From assembly GCA_963725145.1 (NCBI GenBank), contig CAVRXL010000010.1, positions 124,001 to 188,000 of the forward strand: a stretch of DNA of 64,000 bases. The letters are read 5' to 3'. Source of the DNA: DATAEE01 sp963725145. GTDB lineage: Bacteria > Acidobacteriota > Vicinamibacteria > Vicinamibacterales > 2-12-FULL-66-21. The position numbers and the translations under genes are program-made. The notes beneath the pieces were generated by a model, which saw only the letters and a list, made by a program, of their open reading frames with translations, did not search any database and had not been told where the DNA came from. Each line of letters starts with the position of its first letter. Positions within the stretch are counted from its first letter, which is position 1. Below, one piece after another: positions 33,389 through 41,479 of the stretch.

Positions 33389-34993
33389 ATGCGCCGACCG
33401 ATCTTCGTTGTCGTCGCGATCCTCACCTTCGCTGTGTTGTGGCACCAGGCTTCAGCCTGGTCCGCTGGGACGACCCTGAAGGGTCGTCCCACCTCTTCAC
33501 AAGCCACCTCCACACAAACCACAGGCCAGCAGTACGGTCGTCTCGTCATCCGCGACGCGACGCTCGTCAACGGCCGCGGCACGCCGGCCGAAGGGCCCGT
33601 CGACATCGTCATCGACAAGGACGTCATCCAGGACATCATCCCGGTCGACGCGGTGTCGATCGCGAACTACGGGAAGGACTGGAAGCGGCCCGCCGGCGAC
33701 CGGGTCATCGACGCCAAGGGCATGTACGTCCTGCCGGGTCTCGTCGACATGCACGCGCACATTCCGGGCGGCGGCACGAGAGGCGGCGCCGGCTGGGACT
33801 ACTCGTACAAGCTCTGGCTCGGGCACGGCGTCACGACGCTGCGCGACGCCGGGAACGGCGCCGGCATCGAGAACCTCCGCGAGCACCGGCGGCTGGGCGA
33901 AGAGAACAAGATGACGGTGCCCCGCCTCGTCCTCTATCAGCGCTGGCCCAACGTCTCACGCCAGCGCGTGGACGGCCACTCGCCGGAGGCGGCGCGCGCG
34001 CTCGTACGCAAGTTCAAGGAGATGGGGGCCGACGGCGTGAAGGTCAGCAAAGGCCCCGGGCATTTTCCGGACATCATTGCCGCGATCTGCGACGAGGCGA
34101 AGAAGCTCGGGATGAACGGCGTCGCGGTCGATCTCAAGGTCAGCGAGACCGACGCGGTGATCGCGTCGAACGCCGGCGTGTCGACGATCGAGCACTGGTA
34201 CGGCGTCCCGGATGCGGCGATCCCCGGCACGCAGCACTTCCCGTCCGACTACAACTACTGGGACGAGGACGATCGCTTCCGCGAGGCCGGCCATCTCTGG
34301 AAGCAGGCCGAGCAGCGCCCCGAGGAAATCGTCAAGGTCCTTGACCTGATGATCAAGAACGGCACGATCTGGGACCCGACGATGGTGATCTACGAGGCCA
34401 ATCGAGACCTGGCGCGCATCCAGGGCATGCCGTGGCACGCGCGGTACTCGCACCCGTCGCTCCTCGAGCACTGGGCGCCGAATGCCTCGAACCACGGCTC
34501 GTATCACCACGACTGGAAGACGTCGGACGAGATCGCGTGGACGGAGAACTTCCAGATCTGGATGAAGTACGTGAAGGCGTTCTTCGACCGCGGGGGCACG
34601 CTCACGGTGGGCTCGGACGCCGGCGCGGCCTACGGGTTGTACGGCTTCTCGACGATCCGCGAGCTCGAAGTGCTGCAGCAATCGGGAATCCACCCGATCG
34701 ACGTGATCAAGATCGCGACGTGGAACGCGACGAAGGCGCTCGGGCTGAAGAACCACTGCGGCGTCCGCATCGGATGCGTGGCCGACCTCGCCGTCGTCAA
34801 CGGCAACCCGCTCGACAACTTCAAGGTGATGTACGGCAATCGCGAAGGACAAGGCGTCCGCTGGACCATCAAGGCGGGGGTCGTCTTCGATGCCCCAGCA
34901 CTCTTGCGCGAGGTCGAGGAAGAGGTCAGGAAAGCAAAGAGCAGCAGCCGGCCTACGGAATCGGCTGGCTCCAGCGCACCCCGCCGTCAGTGA
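33389..34993 (+). CDS. Amidohydrolase family protein (imidazolonepropionase-like), exported
   Basis: A 534-residue exported hydrolase. Signal peptide RRPIFVVVAILTFAVLW, then a linker built from two REP elements, then the composite beta domain (LVIRDATLVNGRGTPAEGP). The metallo-barrel follows: GLVDMHAHIPGGG, KVSKGPGHF with the bridging Lys region, STIEHWYGV and VGSDAGAAYGLYG. This arrangement is the imidazolonepropionase/prolidase-like subgroup. ATG 33389 has AAAGGA upstream. Substrate unknown; neighbouring peptidases suggest peptides or amides. Confidence 0.88.
   Translation: MRRPIFVVVAILTFAVLWHQASAWSAGTTLKGRPTSSQATSTQTTGQQYGRLVIRDATLVNGRGTPAEGPVDIVIDKDVIQDIIPVDAVSIANYGKDWKRPAGDRVIDAKGMYVLPGLVDMHAHIPGGGTRGGAGWDYSYKLWLGHGVTTLRDAGNGAGIENLREHRRLGEENKMTVPRLVLYQRWPNVSRQRVDGHSPEAARALVRKFKEMGADGVKVSKGPGHFPDIIAAICDEAKKLGMNGVAVDLKVSETDAVIASNAGVSTIEHWYGVPDAAIPGTQHFPSDYNYWDEDDRFREAGHLWKQAEQRPEEIVKVLDLMIKNGTIWDPTMVIYEANRDLARIQGMPWHARYSHPSLLEHWAPNASNHGSYHHDWKTSDEIAWTENFQIWMKYVKAFFDRGGTLTVGSDAGAAYGLYGFSTIRELEVLQQSGIHPIDVIKIATWNATKALGLKNHCGVRIGCVADLAVVNGNPLDNFKVMYGNREGQGVRWTIKAGVVFDAPALLREVEEEVRKAKSSSRPTESAGSSAPRRQ
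33439..33492. repeat. Inverted pair of GTGG-headed REPs in the amidohydrolase linker
   Basis: GTGGC plus ACCAGGCTTCAGCCTGGT (33439-33461) faces GGGACGACCCT / AGGGTCGTCCC ending in CCAC (33467-33492). The heads point outward, a BIME-like arrangement. The pair is translated in frame just after the signal peptide. Confidence 0.8.
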
Positions 34994-35981
34994 TGGAGGT
35001 CCGCGGCGTGGTATAGGCCGGATCCTGGTCCGGCGCGCGGTTGCCAGGCTGACGATCGAACGCGATCCGGACCGCCTGGCGATCGAAGCTGGTCGGATCG
35101 GGGCCGATCACCGGGTTCATGATCGACGTCGTCGCCGTCACGTGCATGTAGCCGAGCGCGTGCCCGAGCTCGTGAGTGCGCAGCTTGACGCGCTGGATGT
35201 TCGTGACGTCGTAGTCCCGGTCGAGATACACCGAGCCGCCGACGATCGTGCCGTCCGACTGTGCAGCCCAGCGACCGTACCCGATGGTGTTGGCCCCGGC
35301 CTGAATTCCCGAAAAGCGCCCGACGACGATCGCGCCCGTCCGGGTCGTCGATACCGATTCAGCGGGCCCGACCGCTTCGCGATCGACGACGCTGAAGTCG
35401 GTGAAGGCGCCGGCCGTGAGCAGCACGAGCGCGTTTCTCATGTCGTTGACGATCGATTCGACATCGGAGCCCGAGATCTTTTCGTCGGTCCCGAAGAAGG
35501 TGTCATCCCTCATCGCCGAAAAACGCATGACCGACGTGAGCACGACCAGCCGCGGACGGGTCGTCCACCGCTGCAGCCGCGCATCGTGCCGAAGCATCTC
35601 GTTGAAAGGGTTCATGTCGAAGGAGGCGGGGATGAGCGAGAGCCGGAGCCCGCTCGCCGGAGCATCGACGCCGGTCAGCCGCTCGACGAATCCGCCCGCC
35701 TGGAGCGTCGCCGGATGCCATCCCGGGTACGGAACCTCGGTCTGGAAGAAACCGGATGGATCGGATTGGACGGTGACCTGACCGATCCGGATCGCCACGT
35801 TCCCGGTCTGGCCGTCGTCGAGTGCGTTCATGGTGCGGCCGGAAAGGGTCCGTTGATCGCCAGGCTGGGTGGGGGATCCACCACCGCTGTCCTTGCTGCA
35901 GGACGCTGCGAGACCGCCGACCAACAGACCGCAGATTCCACGGATCAACCAACCACGGATGCCGCTGGTCGTGCTGGACAT
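34953..35981 (-). CDS. Metzincin-type zinc metalloprotease, lipoprotein
   Basis: A 342-residue lipoprotein with signal IRGWLIRGICGLLVGGLAAS and lipobox LAASC. A DSGGGSPTQPGD linker is followed by a beta-rich domain and the metalloprotease domain. The zinc motif HELGHALGYMH is a complete HExxHxxGxxH, and TSIMNP is the Met-turn. The protein is likely held on the outer face of a membrane. The signal peptide is encoded by ATCCGTGG repeats. It converges with the amidohydrolase gene (41 bp overlap at 3' ends) and diverges from the gene at 36133. Start ATG 35981. Confidence 0.82.
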   Translation of the reverse strand: MSSTTSGIRGWLIRGICGLLVGGLAASCSKDSGGGSPTQPGDQRTLSGRTMNALDDGQTGNVAIRIGQVTVQSDPSGFFQTEVPYPGWHPATLQAGGFVERLTGVDAPASGLRLSLIPASFDMNPFNEMLRHDARLQRWTTRPRLVVLTSVMRFSAMRDDTFFGTDEKISGSDVESIVNDMRNALVLLTAGAFTDFSVVDREAVGPAESVSTTRTGAIVVGRFSGIQAGANTIGYGRWAAQSDGTIVGGSVYLDRDYDVTNIQRVKLRTHELGHALGYMHVTATTSIMNPVIGPDPTSFDRQAVRIAFDRQPGNRAPDQDPAYTTPRTSITDGGVRWSQPIP

Positions 35982-36132
35982 AGGACAGGGCCGTGCAAGG
36001 TCGATGCTTGCGCGCGCCTGCTGGTTATTCAACGACTTACGCCGATGCGGCGGCCGGGTCACCTTCAACTTCGAAGGTCGAAGTACGAATGCTGAAAACG
36101 GGGGCGGAACCGTGTTACAAGTGCGGCCCGAT

Positions 36133-37837
36133 ATGGTTCCCCGAACCCGCTCACACTTCTTCTTCGCTCTCGGCGCCGCGTTTCTTGCGATCGCTGGAAT
36201 CGCAGCCGCCTTTCAGCCGGAATCCTTCGACCTGATCCTGCGCAACGGTACGGTGTACGACGGCACCGGCGCTGCGGGACGGCGTTCGGACGTCGGGATC
36301 CGCGGCGATCGGATCGCCGCCGTCGGCGACCTCTCGAGCGCCAGCGCGCGCGCGACGATCGACGCGAGCGGCCTGGCCGTCGCCCCCGGCTTCATCAACA
36401 TGCTGTCGTGGTCCACCGAGTCGCTCCTCGCGGACGGACGCTCGCAGGGAGAGATCCGGCAGGGCGTGACGACGCAGATCATGGGCGAGGGAGACTCGAT
36501 GGGGCCCCTCACTGAAGAGATGAAGAAGCGGCGCATCGGGTCGCAGGGCGATTTCAAGTACCCCATCACCTGGACGACCTTGAGCGAGTACCTCCAGGAG
36601 CTGCAGCGGCGCGGCGTGGCGCAGAACGTCGCGTCGTTTGTCGGCGCCACGACGATTCGCGAGCACGTCATCGGGCTCGACGATCGGAAGCCGACGGCCG
36701 ACGAGCTCGAACGCATGCGGGCGCTCGTGCGGCAGGAAATGGAGGCGGGCGCGCTCGGCGTCGGCTCGTCGCTCATCTACGCCCCGGCGTTCTACGCGAC
36801 CACCGAGGAGCTGATCGAGCTGTGCAAGGTCGCCGCAGCAGTATCGCGGCAAGTACATCTCGCACATGCGGAGCGAGGGGAATCGCCTCGTCGAAGGGGT
36901 CGAAGAACTGCTCCGGATTGCGCGCGAAGCCAAAATCCCGGCAGAGATCTATCACCTCAAGGCGGCCGGCGAGCGCAACTGGGCCAAGATGGACAAGGTC
37001 ATCGCGGCGGTCGAGGCGGCGCGCCGGGAAGGCCTGAAGATCACGGCCGACATGTACACCTACCCGGCCGGATCGACCGGCCTCGATGCGGCGATGCCAC
37101 CCTGGGCGCTCGACGGCGGGTACGACGCGCTCTACAAGCGCCTGCGCGACCCGGCGACGCGGCAGAAGCTGGCGAGCGCGATCGCGACGCCGAGCGACGA
37201 CTGGGAGAACCTGTATCTCGCCGCCGGCTCGCCCGACCGGGTGCTGCTCGTCGAGTTCCGGAACGAGGCGCTCAGGCACCTCACGGGAAAGACGCTCGCC
37301 GAGGCGGCCCGCATCCGCAAAGAGGAACCGATCGAGACGATCCTGAATCTCGTCCTGGAGGATCAGTCACGCGTCGGCACCGTGTATTTCATGATGTCGG
37401 AAGAGAACATCCGGAAGCAGATCAAGCTGCCGTGGGTCTCGTTCGGATCCGACGCGGCGTCGATGGCCACCGAGGGGCTGTTTCTGAAGTCGGCCACCCA
37501 TCCCCGCGCGTACGGCAACTTCGCGCGGCTCCTCGGCAAGTACGTCCGCGAGGAGAAGGTCACGATGCTGCCGGAGGCGATCCGGCGGCTGACCAGCCTC
37601 CCGGCGTCGAACCTCGAGCTGGATCGGCGGGGACTGATCCAGTCCGGCCATTTCGCCGACCTCGCGGTGTTCGATCCGGCGGCCGTCGCCGACCGCGCGA
37701 CGTTCGAGAAGCCGCACCAGTACTCGGTCGGCATGAAGCACGTCTTCGTCAACGGCGTCCAGGTCCTGAAGGACGGCGAACACACCGGGGCGACGCCGGG
37801 GCGGGCCGTGTGGGGAATCGGGAGAAAAGCGTCATGA
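36133..37837 (+). CDS. D-aminoacylase-like amidohydrolase, HxH motif missing, one-base frameshift
   Basis: An exported protein of about 568 residues. Signal HFFFALGAAFLAIAGIAAAF, then LILRNGTVYDGTGAAGRRSD as in D-aminoacylases. The metal HxH motif normally found in GFIDVHTHDD is replaced by GFINMLSWSTESLL, a variant I recall from a sub-branch of the family. A single extra G at about 36838 breaks the frame; without it the text reads LCKVAAQYRGKYISHMRSEG. The rest continues to ARPGR-type ending GEHTGATPGRAVW. Its stop overlaps the cyanophycinase start (ATGA). Confidence 0.82.
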
Positions 37838-38718
37838 ATCCTGGGGTGCTCAAGGTGCTCAGGGTGCTCACGGTGCTCTTGGTGCTTTGCGCGACGCGCG
37901 TGGCGGCGCAGGAGGTGGGTCCTAAGCGGGGAACGCTCCTCGTCGTCGGGGGAGGCACCGGCCTCGGGAACGCCGGCATCTGGAAGCGGTTTCTCGAGCT
38001 GGCAGGCGGCGCCGAGGCGCCGATCGTCGTCATCCCGACGGCCGGAGACGACGATACCTACGATCAGTTCTGGACGGGGCTGCGCGGGTTGCGCGACGCG
38101 GGCGCGAAGCACGTGACTGTCGTCCATACGAACGATCGGAAGGTCGCCGACAGCGAGGCGTTCGTGAAGCCGATCCGAGAGGCAGCCGGCGTCTGGATGT
38201 CCGGCGGCCGGCACTGGCGGATCGCCGATGCGTACCTGAACACGCGGACGCACAAAGAGCTGGCGGCGCTGCTCGACCGCGGCGGGGTCGTCGGCGGGAC
38301 CTCAGCCGGTGCGACGATTCAGGGATCCTTCATGGTGCGAGGCGACACAAAGGGCAACACGCTCATGGTCGGCGACCATGTCGAGGGCTTCGGGTTCCTG
38401 AAGGGCGTCACGATCGACCAGCACGTCCTCAAGCGCAACCGCCAGTTCGATCTCGTGGACGTCATCCGCGCGCGGCCGGAGCTGCTCGGGATCGGCATCG
38501 ACGAGAACACGGCGATCGTCGTCCGCGGCGACGAGTTCGAGGTCGTCGGCGACAGCTACGTGCTGATTTACGACCACACGCGGCGGCTGGACTCCGGGGG
38601 CGAGTTCTACTTCCTGGCGCCGGGCGACCGGTACAACCTGAAGACGCGCGAAGCCGAGCGTCCGACCGAGCGCACCGCCCCGATCGAGCGCGTCGTCAAG
38701 CAACCATGGAAGAAATGA
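37834..38718 (+). CDS. Cyanophycinase family serine peptidase (S51), exported
   Basis: A 294-residue protein of the peptidase E/cyanophycinase family. It cleaves cyanophycin or related beta-Asp peptides. GTLLVVGGGTGLGN and the nucleophile Ser in VVGGTSAGATIQGSFM are diagnostic, with VDVIRARPELLGIGIDENTAI near the end. The signal peptide VLKVLRVLTVLLVL is encoded by five copies of a 9 nt unit. Translationally coupled to the upstream D-aminoacylase-like gene. Confidence 0.9.
   Translation: MNPGVLKVLRVLTVLLVLCATRVAAQEVGPKRGTLLVVGGGTGLGNAGIWKRFLELAGGAEAPIVVIPTAGDDDTYDQFWTGLRGLRDAGAKHVTVVHTNDRKVADSEAFVKPIREAAGVWMSGGRHWRIADAYLNTRTHKELAALLDRGGVVGGTSAGATIQGSFMVRGDTKGNTLMVGDHVEGFGFLKGVTIDQHVLKRNRQFDLVDVIRARPELLGIGIDENTAIVVRGDEFEVVGDSYVLIYDHTRRLDSGGEFYFLAPGDRYNLKTREAERPTERTAPIERVVKQPWKK
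37846..37890 (+). repeat. Five 9 nt repeats encoding the cyanophycinase signal peptide
   Basis: GTGCTCAAG, GTGCTCAGG, GTGCTCACG, GTGCTCTTG and GTGCTTTGC follow in exact succession and in frame, giving Val-Leu-x five times. The unit resembles the GGTGC arrays at 41305 and 45402. Confidence 0.9.
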
Positions 38719-38719
38719 C

Positions 38720-38743
38720 GTAGGCCCGACCTTTAGGTCGGGC
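38720..38743 (+). repeat. GTAG-headed REP element after cyanophycinase
   Basis: GTAG followed by a hairpin with arms GCCCGACCT / AGGTCGGGC and tail GTGC. It is nearly identical to 29600-29623 and 44507-44530 and begins one base after the stop codon. Confidence 0.85.
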
Positions 38744-38782
38744 GTGCAGCGATCCAAGCCGAGAGTGCGGGATTGGCCCGGG

Positions 38783-39424
38783 TTACCCGTGGCTGACGCG
38801 CGGCTTCTCGGCGCCCGACACGCGCGCCCCGGCGCTCACGCGGTTGCGGACCGCGTCGACGAGGAGGCCGGCCGGCGTGTTCCCGCCGGCGATGTAGCCG
38901 ATCGTGTAGTAGGCCGCCGACATGAAGCCGAGCGTGCTCCACACGTCGCGGTGCACGATGCGCGCGACGACGAGCGAGAAGAGCACGACCGCTGAGAGAT
39001 CGAGGCTGGACACGACCGTGCGCTGCGCGAACTGCTGGCCGGGCGCGTCGGGCTCCGGCGGCGGCGGCGGCAACCGGCGATCGCCCGTCCGCGGCACGCG
39101 CGCGCGATCGTCGTCGAATTCCGACGGCACACCGATGACCTCCGCCTGAGCTTTGATGATCGTTTCGGATCGGCGATCCGCGAGCGGGTAGAGGCGGCAG
39201 AACTCGTCCACGATTTCGGACGCGTTGAGGCCGACGCGCATGGCATACGCCCGGACGAACGACCGCGCGAAAATGCCGGCTGGCCACTTGGACAGATCTC
39301 CGCGCTCCAGGCCACCCCAGAGATCGGCCGCAACCTTCGTTTCCTGAGAGAGTTGCTCGAGACTGATATGACGCCGCTCACGTTCGCGCCGGAGCCGGGC
39401 GCCGAAGCTGTGCTGGTCGCTCAC
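38783..39424 (-). CDS. RodZ-like helix-turn-helix membrane protein
   Basis: About 213 residues from GTG 39424. The N-terminal HTH of the RodZ/HTH_25 type (FGARLRRERERRHISLEQLS, then LWGGLERGDLSKWPAGIFAR and YAMRVGLNASEIVDEFC) is followed by a Pro-rich linker (RRLPPPPPEPD) and two weak membrane segments (LSAVVLFSLVVARIV and YYTIGYIAGG). RodZ homologues link the cytoskeleton to the membrane, but this one lacks the periplasmic beta domain. A TTG at 39442 is an alternative start. Confidence 0.75.
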   Translation of the reverse strand: MSDQHSFGARLRRERERRHISLEQLSQETKVAADLWGGLERGDLSKWPAGIFARSFVRAYAMRVGLNASEIVDEFCRLYPLADRRSETIIKAQAEVIGVPSEFDDDRARVPRTGDRRLPPPPPEPDAPGQQFAQRTVVSSLDLSAVVLFSLVVARIVHRDVWSTLGFMSAAYYTIGYIAGGNTPAGLLVDAVRNRVSAGARVSGAEKPRVSHG

Positions 39425-39508
39425 CGCCCGCGGACACAGCAATTCCCGGGCCGTTCCGGTTCCCCCGGCTCGACCGATATGCCCACCGTACTTGCCGTTT
39501 AGGCCGAT

Positions 39509-39529
39509 CAGGGCCCTCCAGGGCCCCTG
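39509..39529. repeat. GC-rich palindrome upstream of the HTH gene
   Basis: CAGGGCCCTCCAGGGCCCCTG, a near-perfect hairpin within the 264 bp gap between 39425 and 39688. Apart from this and the -10 box at 39678, I see nothing in that gap. Confidence 0.5.
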
Positions 39530-39677
39530 TGGACGAGGCTCCCGCAGATGTTTCGGTTTTGATCATTCGATTACAGGCCCGTGCCCTAGAGATGAACAAA
39601 AGGCCACCGATACCGCGAATTTCACGTCTCGGCGCGTTCGGTTCTTCGGATCATCCTTTCCTTGTTCGGATCGTCTT

Positions 39678-39683
39678 TATGAT
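39678..39683 (+). promoter_or_regulatory. -10 box, probably leaderless promoter of the GlcD-like gene
   Basis: TATGAT lies 5 nt before the GTG start at 39689, in an AT-rich patch. No ribosome-binding site can fit. Confidence 0.4.
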
Positions 39684-39688
39684 GGGCC

Positions 39689-41300
39689 GTGGCTGCTCGT
39701 CCGGTCCGCGCCAGGCCTCCGAGGGGCGATGCGACCGACCTTCGTTTGACAGGTGACGCCGACACCATCGCGGCACATCGTGAAGACGCCGCGCACGTTC
39801 GAGGCGGACACGCCGACGCGGTGGCATGGCCGCGCAGCGAAGCGGCCGTCGCCGCGTTGATCCGCAACGCGTCGCACGTCCTCGCGATTGGCGCGCAATC
39901 CTCGGTCACCGGAGGCGCGACGCCCGCGGGCGGACTCATCATCTCCACCGCGAAGCTGACCGGCATCCAGCTCTATGGCGACCACGCCCGCGTCGGCGCG
40001 GGTGTGCCGCTCTCCGCGCTGCAGGCCGAGCTGTCGACACGATCGCGCTGGTATCCGCCAGTACCCGACCTTCACCGGCGCGTTCGCCGGCGGCGTCGTC
40101 GCGACCAACGCCGCGGGCGCCGCGACGTTCAAGTACGGCAGCACGCGCGACTGGGTCGAGGCGCTGACGATCGTGCTCGCGTCGGGCGACGTCCTCGAGC
40201 TGTCACGCGGCGAGTGTGTGGCAGACGACGACCGCCGGGTCGAGATCAAGGGGGTCGACGGCCGCGTCACGTCGATCGCGATGCCGTCTTATCGAATGCC
40301 GGATGTGCCGAAGCGGTCGGCCGGGTACTTCGCGGCGCCAGGCATGGACCTGATCGATCTGCTGATCGGCTCGGAAGGGACGCTGGGCGTCATCGTCGAC
40401 GTCACGTTTCGCGTCGAGCGAGCGCCGCCCGCGGTCGCGCTGGCGTTCGTGCCCGTCGCGTCGGAGCCGACGGCGATCCAGCTCGTCGACGACCTGCGCG
40501 CCGCGTCGCATACGACCTGGCGCGCCCGCGACCCGCGCGGCATCGACGTCGCGGCGATCGAGCACATGGACAGCCGGTCGCTCGCCGTGATCCATGAGGA
40601 CGGCGCCGATCGACAGCTCGGCGTGTCGTGGCCCGCTTCGACCGCCGCGGCGCTGCTGGTCCAGCTCGAGCTCCCTGCACCGCTCGACGCCGAGCGCGTC
40701 TTCGAGGAGGTGGGACAGGCGCGCGAACCGGGCGCGCCGGACACGCCAATCGTCCGGTTCTGCCGGCTGCTCGATCGGCACGGCGTCCTCGAAGCGACCG
40801 AGCTCGCGCCGCCCGGCGATCGCCGGAGGGCGCAAGCGCTCCTCGCCCTCCGCGAGGCCGTGCCAACCGGCGTGAACGAACGGGTCGGCGTCGCGAAGCG
40901 CACGATCGACGCGGCGATCGAGAAAACGCCGGGAGACATGATCGTCCCGTTCGACTCGCTGCGGGACATGCTCGCGCTCATCCGGGAAGCCTTCGAGCGC
41001 CGCGGGCTGGATTACGCCGTCTGGGGCCACATCTCGGATGGCAACATGCATCCAAACGTCATCCCGCGGAGCCTCGAAGACGTGAAGGCGGGTCGAGAGG
41101 CGATCCTCGAAATCGGCCGCGAGGTCACGCGGCTCGGCGGCTGCCCGCTCGCGGAACATGGCGTCGGCCGGAGCGCGGTCAAGCAGGCACAGCTCCGCGA
41201 TCTCTACGGGGAGCATGGGGTCGAGGAGATGCGCGCGATCAAGCGCGCGCTGGACCCGGAGTGGAAGCTCGCGCCAGGGGTCATCTTTCCCGCGCACTAA
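39689..41300 (+). CDS. FAD-linked oxidase (glycolate/D-lactate dehydrogenase GlcD-like), one-base frameshift
   Basis: A flavoprotein of about 536 residues. The PCMH-type FAD domain is visible in VLAIGAQSSVTGGATPAGG and, after the frame break, GAFAGGVVATNAAGAATFKYG and LIGSEGTLGVIVDVTFRVE. The C-terminal FAD-oxidase domain has YAVWGHISDGNMHPNV and GCPLAEHGVGRSAVK. An extra G at 40067 separates the frames; removing it gives YPPVPTFTGAFAGG. Start GTG 39689. Likely oxidises a 2-hydroxyacid; no glcE or glcF partner is nearby. Confidence 0.85.
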
Positions 41301-41304
41301 TCCA

Positions 41305-41464
41305 TAGGTGCACTCAGGTGCCCTCGGTGCCCTTAGGTGCACTCGGTGCAGGTGCACCAGGTGCGCGGTGCTAAGTGCACCGCCAGCACCGAGCACGCCG
41401 CACGCAGCACCAAGTGCACCCGCACCTGAGGGCACCCAGGGCACCTAGAGCACCCAGTGCACCC
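41305..41464. repeat. Inverted GGTGCACTC array (about 160 bp hairpin)
   Basis: About eight degenerate 9-10 nt units starting GGTGC (GGTGCACTCA, GGTGCCCTC, GGTGCCCTTA) are followed, after a central GGTGCGCGGTGCTAAGTGC, by reverse-complement units (AAGTGCACC, GAGGGCACCCA, GAGCACCCAG). It lies directly before the formate dehydrogenase promoter. A related array at 45402 shares the central sequence. Confidence 0.85.
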
Positions 41465-41467
41465 GGG

Positions 41468-41473
41468 TATGAT
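41468..41473 (+). promoter_or_regulatory. -10 box, probably leaderless promoter of the formate dehydrogenase operon
   Basis: TATGAT ends 6 nt before ATG 41480, immediately after the hairpin array. No Shine-Dalgarno is present. Confidence 0.45.
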
Positions 41474-41479
41474 GTCCCC

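Noticed and set aside
31955..34993. A single 1,012-residue fusion of M20 peptidase and amidohydrolase
   Set aside because: One extra G at 33266 hides the normal M20 ending and stop. A signal peptide with its own ribosome-binding site begins at 33389, and two REPs lie between the genes.
35869..38718. A 949-residue open frame spanning the D-aminoacylase-like gene and cyanophycinase
   Set aside because: It only exists because of the frameshift at 36838. The middle part is out of frame and meaningless, and cyanophycinase has its own start at 37834.
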